From Linnemannia hyalina (taxonomy: Eukaryota; Mortierellomycota; Mortierellomycetes; Mortierellales; Mortierellaceae): DNA of 64,000 nt. Location of the stretch: assembly GCA_019671135.1 (NCBI GenBank), contig JAHRHY010000006.1, positions 558,001 through 622,000 on the forward strand. Reading direction: 5' to 3'. Positions 57,865 to 64,000 of the stretch are shown piece after piece. Each line of letters begins with the position of its first letter. Positions within the stretch are counted from its first letter, which is position 1. The translations under genes and the position numbers were made by a program. The notes beneath the pieces were generated by a model, which was not told where the DNA came from, did not search any database, and saw only the letters and a program-made list of their open reading frames with translations.

Positions 57865-60800
57865 ATGTCCAGTCTCCCACAAGATGTCCTGATAAAGCTC
57901 ATAGAGGTCCTCGCTCAACTAGCCTCGTCCGACAATGCAGTCCGCGCCACGGCCGAGGACCAGCTGGACAAGGAATGGATGCTCACAAAGCCCGACGCGC
58001 TTCTCACAGGTCTCGCTTTCCTCTCTCGGAATAATAGTGACCCTGAGGTAACAACAAGTGGTAACATCCACGCAGGCGTTTGTTCCTTCATCATTCTCTA
58101 CTATATACCTCCTTGTCATTCCTTCTCTCCCCAATTCTTTTTTTTCTTCCATCCCCACGCTTCTTGTTCTTCGAAACCGTACTACTTTCTCTTCCCTTTT
58201 ATTAACTCACCTGAGAGAAATATATCCGTATTTTTCATTGGAGCCCTGTCCGCCTTTGTTCACTTGTCCCTGGCTCTCGATCTTCAGGTGCTGACCCATT
58301 GAATCACCCCATCACTTTCACTCCTCTATTCTTTATAGCTGCGTGCATTTGCGGCAGTGGTGACGCGCCGGGTCGCATTCAAGGCTTCACCAAATGAAGG
58401 CCCAACAGGGACGAAGACTGTATGGGAGTGTGTTCAAGAAGAGACTCGAGACGCCGTCAGGACGCATTACTTGGCGGCCTTGACCCAGGAGACAGATCGG
58501 TCGGTCCGAAATAGAGTCTGCGACACTATCTCCGAACTTGCCCATTCTACCCGCACCAAGCAACGTAAGTCCTTTTTCCTGCAAGCACTCTCGAATGACA
58601 AGTGATCAGTTTCTATTTTCCAGGTCTGAGCGAATGTCTAATACTGTCAACATTATTCATTTGCTAAATAATTGATGTAGACCCATGGCCAGAGGTGTGC
58701 CCGGCGGTTTACGCATGCACACAGTCGAAGACGAGACCGGATCTTAGAGAGGCAGGATACAGAATCATGAATTCGTCGCCCAGTCTTCTCAGTGGTCAAT
58801 CGGCCGAGGACGCTGTTACCTTGTTCAACGCAGGCTTGAACGACGCCAATCTTCTCGTGAGTGTTCTATTTGTTCAAGGTTTCATGTCAAACGATGTGTC
58901 ATCGCCATTGCCACTGCCTCGATGACCATTAAAACTGACAACAGTTGATATGACAAATACTAATTAGGTGCGGTTATCAGCGGTCAAGGCAACGGTTTCC
59001 TTTATTCAAGACACGAATCACGAGACGCGGAACGCAATGGACAAAACGATGATGCCGATGATGGAGTCCCTGGCGGCGTTCAAGAAGGCAAAATACGAGG
59101 TTGCCCTGGTAGAAGCTGTCTCTGCCCTGATCGAACTAGCAGAGCGAGCTCCTCGACTGTTCCGCCACATCATTTCCACTATCCCCATGTTGATCGAGAT
59201 GGCAGAGGAGAAGACATTGGAGGATCAGACGAGACAGGTCATGTTGGAACTGATGATTACGTTGGCTGAGTGCTCTCCAAGCTGGTTCAAGCGCGTCCCC
59301 GATTTTGTGACGAGGATTGTCCCCGTTTCGCTGGAGATGATGACAGAGTTGGAGGATGAGGCAGATTGGTACATGGCGGATGATCAGGACGAAGAGGACG
59401 CGGATACCAACTCTGTCATTGGCGAACAGGCGATCGATCGACTCTCGCGAGCCCTGGGTGGCAAGGCTATCTTGCCTGTAATCTTTGGATACATCCCCAA
59501 GATGTTAGCCAACGAGCAAGAGTGGAAGTGTCGACATGCCGGGCTGATGGCCATCTCGGCGATGGGCGAGGGCTGTGGGCGGGTCATGGAGGGCGAACTG
59601 ACAAAGATTGTCCACATGGTGGTCCCCTTCCTGCGGGATTCTCATGCCAGAGTCCGGTTTGCGGCCTGTCATACGGTCGGCCAAATGGCGACCGATTTTG
59701 CGGGGCCGCTGCAAAAGAACCATCATGCTGTAGTCCTGACCAACCTGATCCCGGTCATGGACGATGCTCCTTACCCTCGGGTCCGGTCCCATGCTGCGGC
59801 GGCGTTGGTGAACTTTTGCGAGGACATTGACAAGGCGATTTTGGGACCTTATCTGGACGCGATCTTTGACCGTCTGTTATCGTTGCTCGGCACGGGGACC
59901 ACTTTTGTGCAGGAGCAGGCTATTACTACCATGGCGGCCGTCGCGGACAGTGCGGAGGACAAGTTCTTGACGTACTATAGTCGCGTCATGCCTCTGTTGA
60001 TCAGTGTTCTTCGACAGGCTACCAGTCCGGAGTACCGACTGTTGAGAGGCAAAGCGATGGAGTGTGGTAGTTTGATTGCGCTTGCGGTCGGGAAGGAGAT
60101 CTTCGCACCCCACGTCCAGGAGTTTATCAAGCTGTTGGTCCAAACTCAGACCAGTCTTATGGAAGCCGACGATCCTCAGACGTCGTACTTGCTGGCGGCC
60201 TGGGCGCGTATCTGCAAGGTCCTTGGTCCAGACTTTGTGCCCTACCTCGACATTGTGATGCCACCGCTTCTGGCCAGCGCACGACTCAAGCCAGACCTCG
60301 CAGTCCTTGACCCGGAAGAAGATATCGACTCCAAGTATGCGGCCGAAGATGGGTGGGAGTTTGTTGGTGTTGACGGACAGCATATCGGGATCAAGACGAC
60401 GGTCCTGGAGGAGAAGTGTACGGCGATCGAGATGTTGATCTGTTATGCTCGCGAGTTGGGACCCGGGTTCCGGCCGTACTTGGAGCAAGTCCGCGAGATT
60501 GTATTGCCGTTGCTTCGGTTCTATTTTCATGACGGCGTTCGACATGCTGCGGCGGCGACTCTTCCGCATATGGTCTCGTGTGCCAAGCAGGCAGAGCTTG
60601 GACAGGATTATCTGGTCGCCTTTTGGTTTCAGATATGTGTCAAGATGTTGGAGGTTATGGCGACGGAGAAGGATGCGTCGTTCTTATTGCAACTCTACAC
60701 TTCCTTCTATGAGTGTTTGGATGCGTTGGGGTCTGGACCCAGTCTCAGCACTGAGTTGTTAGAGGCCTTCACGCGGGCGACGGATGCTCAACTGCGGGAA

Positions 60801-61682
60801 CAATATAGCCGATTGAAGAAACGACAAGAAGACCGGACGGCCAACCATCTGGATGCGGAGGAGAAGGAAGTCATAGATGAGGAGGAAACGACCGCCGAGG
60901 CTGTCCTGGCCGAGATAGCGCGCGCAATTTTCACAGTCCTCAAGACCCACGGTGTTGGATACATGGTCCATTTCCGGTCCCTGGAACCCATCCTGGCAAC
61001 GTACTTGAACGACACCAACGCCTTCTCACGTCAATGGGCCATCGGCGTCCTCGATGACCTGGTTGAATTCACAGGACCACATTCCTGGCCCATCATGGTC
61101 CCCTTCCTACCCCAAATTCTCAACTCTGTCATGGACCCCCAAGCGCCCGAAGTCCGCCAAGCTGCCTGTTACGGCCTCGGACTCTGTGGTCAATTCGGTG
61201 GAGCCCCCTATGCTGAACTCTGTAGTGCTGCCCTCTCCCCCTTATTCCAAGTCATCCACGAGCCCGGCGCTCGGTCCACTGAAAATATCTTTGTCACCGA
61301 GAACGCTATCTCGGCAGTGACCAAGATCTGCAAGTTCAACAGCTCGCATTTCGACATCAACACCGTCCTCCCATCCTGGGTCCAGACTCTCCCGATCCTT
61401 TATGACGAAGAAGAGGCCCCCATGACCTACAGTTATATGTTGGACTTGCTTGAGAGTCAACATCCTGCGGTGTTGGGGTTGAATAATGTGAACGTGCCAC
61501 ATTTGGTGACGGTGATGGTCGAGGCACTTGTTGCCGGTGTGGTCCCGGAACCGACGCAGAGTCGGATGGTGTATATCTTGAAGGCTGCGTTGAGTACTCT
61601 TGATGCGGCGATTACGACGACGCTTTGGAATAGTATTGCGCCCGAGAAGCGGAAGACCCTTCAGGACCTCCGCTACCTCTAA
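57865..61682 (+). CDS. PSE1: Importin subunit beta-3 (importin-5/KAP121)
   Basis: Four exons: 57865-58047, 58339-58564, 58681-58856, 58968-61682; 1099 aa, matching the family length. It is a HEAT-repeat karyopherin that carries ribosomal proteins, histones and other cargo into the nucleus and releases it on RanGTP. Visible features are the N-terminal repeat (NAVRATAEDQLDKEWMLTKP), AFAAVVTRRVAFK and the acidic loop in HEAT 8 (about 333-350, DWYMADDQDEEDADTNSV followed by GEQAIDRLSRALGGKAILPV). Repeats such as VRFAACHTVGQMATDFAGPL and VRSHAAAALVNFCEDIDKAI follow. An Asp/Glu-rich segment occurs near EEKEVIDEEETTAEAVLAE. It ends LQDLRYL. It is KAP121/IPO5 rather than KAP123 or KAP95 by this order of motifs. 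Confidence 0.96.
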
Positions 61683-62010
61683 TGGGGGCCTGGGCGTTGT
61701 CACATACCCTACTTCAATTTGTAAATAAATACCATAATGTCTGTCTTTTTTATGCAGTGGTACCTTTAGAAAGTAGGCGGACATTGGCATGATGGGTGGC
61801 TGTTGCAAAATGTACAGATAAACTTGTATGTAAAGCGAAAAGGTATGTTGATAGTTATTTCACGAGGATGCTGTATCCGATGTATTATGAGGGTTGGTGA
61901 GGTTTGTTTGCTAGATAAAAGAAAAGGCACATGCAAAAAAGTTTAAAAAAAAAAAAAAAAAAAAAAAAAGAAACGACAAAAAGATGCAGTAGCATGGAGG
62001 ACGCTTAAAA
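61683..62010. other. Convergent 3' spacer with 25-A run
   Basis: This 328-bp spacer lies between convergent genes, with AAATAAATA after the importin stop and a 25-A run at 61945-61969 (a T run for the minus-strand gene). No gene seen. Confidence 0.55.
61945..61969 (+). repeat. Poly-A homopolymer (25 A)
   Basis: Twenty-five adenines in the 3' spacer, close to the stop of the minus-strand membrane protein gene. One of three runs of 24-25 A in the window. Confidence 0.85.
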
Positions 62011-62877
62011 CTAATAGTATCCGTTGCTGTAGGCGGCTTGCTGCTGTTGCTGCTGCAACTGTTGCTGGATCTGGTGTTGCTGCTGCTGCATCTGAATCTC
62101 ATTCTGATAATGCTGTTGTTGCGCTTCGTCAGCTGGGACGAAGGGGCTGGTCAACAAGGATGATGGGCGCTCTCCTCCTGAAGAATAGTGATGCGCTAGG
62201 GCGGGGGGAGTAATAGACGAACGGGGGCTTAACATTGAAGGCGAGTTTCCGTTTCCTCCAGCAGCTGCAGCTGCAGCAGCGGCGGCGGCGGCAGCTTTGG
62301 CGTGGGCAGCGGCGATGGGGGTAGGCGAACGCGATCCCAACGCGGTGCTGTTAGAGCCCATAACAGGGGTTCCGATAGGTGTGACTCCATTAAACTGGAC
62401 CATCTCTGTCGTACGCGCCGTCGTGGCCGGGCTATGTCCCATCGTCTCACTCTCCGTCGTGATCGACGACAGCTCATTATACCGTTTACTGCCCGCACCA
62501 CCATTCCCACCATTGTTCCTATCCATGGGCGCAAAGAGAGGACCGGAATGGATAGGCTCCCTCAACTTCTTCGACATCTGCTCCTCCACTGCGCGCCTGT
62601 TCGAATACCGAATCACATAGAACCCAATCACACCCGCCAGGACCAACGCTCCGACCGCACAACCAACTCCAATGACGATAGTTTTCGTCTTATCCGAGAC
62701 AACGATAGAACTAGGTGAGGGTTCGTCATCAAAGGTGCCGCCATCGGAGCCGGTGGAGGATCCAGGAGCGCCGGGGGTATCGGCGATCATGAGCATGACC
62801 TTGCAGCGCGCAGAGTTCTTTGTCACGGCGCCGGTGTCCGAGTCTGTCGAAGTCCAGTCGAATGCTCCATGGAATTG
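62011..62877 (-). CDS. Single-pass membrane protein, last exon only
   Basis: The exon begins after a CCAATAG acceptor at 62877 with QFHGAFDWTSTDSDTG and runs 288 residues to the stop at 62011. The first 40 residues (including NSARCKVMLMIADTPGAPGS) look like the end of an extracellular domain and Ser-rich stalk. A membrane segment follows (TIVIGVGCAVGALVLAGVIG), then a basic stop-transfer YSNRRAVEEQMSKKL. The cytoplasmic tail has a 13-Ala run, Ser/Pro stretches and a Gln-rich end (codons 62036-62130). The layout resembles fungal cell-surface sensors or adhesins, but no family can be named. The 5' exons were not found in 62878-64000 and may lie beyond the window. Confidence 0.7.
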   Translation of the reverse strand, partial: QFHGAFDWTSTDSDTGAVTKNSARCKVMLMIADTPGAPGSSTGSDGGTFDDEPSPSSIVVSDKTKTIVIGVGCAVGALVLAGVIGFYVIRYSNRRAVEEQMSKKLREPIHSGPLFAPMDRNNGGNGGAGSKRYNELSSITTESETMGHSPATTARTTEMVQFNGVTPIGTPVMGSNSTALGSRSPTPIAAAHAKAAAAAAAAAAAAGGNGNSPSMLSPRSSITPPALAHHYSSGGERPSSLLTSPFVPADEAQQQHYQNEIQMQQQQHQIQQQLQQQQQQAAYSNGYY

Positions 62878-64000
62878 CTATTGGATTTTGTTAGAAAGGG
62901 TGCGAGGGTAAGGGGATAGTAAAACAGGCACGTCATATGAAGGGAGGAAAGAGGATTCGAGTTGGAAGGTTAGTTTTTTTTTGCATTGCTTTGCTAGTTT
63001 TGTTTTTAGCGACGAAACGCGAGTATGCACATGTTCTTCGCCGAAGCTAATGCATGAGAGAAACCAGCGAGGAAAAAAAAAAAAAAAAAAAAAAAAGGGT
63101 CTGGCTCCTCTTCTTTTTCGTGAGGGATAAAACACTTGAAAGGGTGGTAGCATCAAGGAATGCCAACGAGAAGCGCCCTGCACTGCTCTCACCACTTATT
63201 TTGAGTGCTCACATAGGGAATTTTTGGGGGAAGGAGGAAAGAGAGGAGTTGGGTTGATTGTATGGGAGATGTTGCTGCACGTCGCTTAGGTGAGTGTGTC
63301 CAATTGGACTTAGATTTGGAGCAGTGTTTGGGTGAGGATGAGGCAAGGGTTGAACAGAAAACGTGTTCTTGGAAGTGTTGTGCTCTGCTTGCTTGTTTGT
63401 TTGTTTCGCTGGTGATTTATGCGAGAAGGCAATGTGGCAGTGGGGATATGTCGATATGTGGTTTGTCGATGGTTCTTCCTATCTCCGAGCGGGGCAAAGC
63501 AAAGCACGAAAAAAAAGAGCATCGACCTCACAAGAAAGCAATCGATCTTCTTTTTTGATGTCTTCAGCTCTCTCGAAAGCCTGAGTTTCTTCCAGGAGAG
63601 GTTTATCCCAAGGGTAAGAGTCAATGGAAGGAATAACCCCGATTGTCGATAATCTGGGCTGGTCTGTGGAATGATATCTAACTCTCTCTCAATTGGCATG
63701 GCCATGGACTTTTTTTTTGTTACGTCGTTCATTCTTTCGTTTTGTTACCTCCCTCCTTATGTCTAACTCGCTTTTTGTTTGTTCTCTCTCACCCATGAAC
63801 AACCGCCACCTGTGGAGAAAAGGCGTTCATCCTTGTTTGACCGTTTACTCACTTCGTGTGTAGATATTTTACGTTACTTTTTCTTTGTTCCTCGGGGAAT
63901 GTCAGCGAATCAGTCCCTTCCCTTTGAACTCGTTGTTTCTTTCGTTCGTCGCCCCTTTTTCTCCCATCCATGCCCGACAACCCACATCCCCACACACACA
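62878..64000. other. Region upstream of the membrane-protein exon; no gene resolved
   Basis: This 1.1-kb region should contain an intron or upstream exons of the minus-strand membrane protein gene, but no signal-peptide exon joins in phase. It contains a 24-A run at 63073-63096 and T-rich sequence to the end of the window. Frames near 63262-63584 have no recognisable motif. Confidence 0.4.
63073..63096 (+). repeat. Poly-A homopolymer (24 A)
   Basis: Twenty-four adenines in non-coding DNA upstream of the membrane-protein exon. Confidence 0.85.

Noticed and set aside
59877..60569. 230-codon minus-strand frame
   Set aside because: Antisense shadow of importin-5.
1..64000. CRISPR arrays, insertion sequences, LTR or other complete mobile elements
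   Set aside because: No regularly spaced direct repeats, no transposase or reverse transcriptase motifs and no terminal repeats were seen; the DNA is nuclear eukaryotic.

Overview
This is nuclear DNA of a filamentous fungus. Genes are protein coding and intron-bearing: most introns are 50-150 nt with GTAAGT-like donors. Many proteins carry Gln-, Asn-, His-, Ser- or Gly-rich tracts. The products are typically fungal or eukaryotic: an NDT80/PhoG-family regulator, importin-beta 3, UBC13, TRF4-type poly(A) polymerase, PI31 and TRAP-alpha. The overall style suggests an early-diverging lineage of the Mortierella type. That placement is inference; no rRNA or other marker is present. Exon models were built by hand from splice sites and phase; where I say phases agree, the summed exons give one open frame.

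Layout. 1-3,337 (-): 3'-truncated gene, RRM-like N-terminus then WD40 repeats. 3,722-5,444 (+): proteasome regulator PI31. 5,653-8,083 (-): cytochrome P450. 8.1-12.0 kb: no gene seen. 12,028-13,959 (-): AAAP amino-acid transporter. 14,948-16,957 (-): low-complexity protein with a conserved-looking C-terminus. 17.0-24.8 kb: the largest gene-free block, ending in a pyrimidine-rich leader before the NDT80-like regulator (24,787-28,972, +). 29,531-32,377 (+): TPX2-like candidate. 32.4-37.3 kb: an orphan two-exon gene, a decayed LRR (F-box type) pseudogene and a small three-exon orphan gene. 37,355-40,665 (+): a multi-pass membrane region fused to a DAF-36/Neverland-type Rieske oxygenase. 41,052-41,399 (-): small hypothetical. 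42,294-44,608 (-): TRF4-type poly(A) polymerase. 44,832-44,903 (-): tRNA-Asp(GUC). 45,643-47,266 (-): mARC-like MOSC protein with an 11-nt exon. 48,645-49,914 (+): UBC13. 50,404-52,347 (-): Golgi-type DXD glycosyltransferase. 54,543-56,466 (-): TRAP-alpha/IRC22-like protein with a tandem-repeat tail. 57,865-61,682 (+): importin-5/KAP121. 62,011-62,877 (-): last exon of a single-pass membrane protein.

The genes do not form a cluster or pathway. They are mostly independent housekeeping genes: protein turnover (PI31, UBC13), RNA surveillance (TRF4), nuclear import (importin-5), ER and Golgi functions (TRAP-alpha, glycosyltransferase). Mixed in are sterol or lipid oxidation candidates (P450, Rieske fusion). 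The most unusual items are the membrane-Rieske fusion, the tandem-repeat tail on TRAP-alpha, the 11-nt microexon, the RRM-WD40 gene and the gene-poor block before the NDT80-like regulator.
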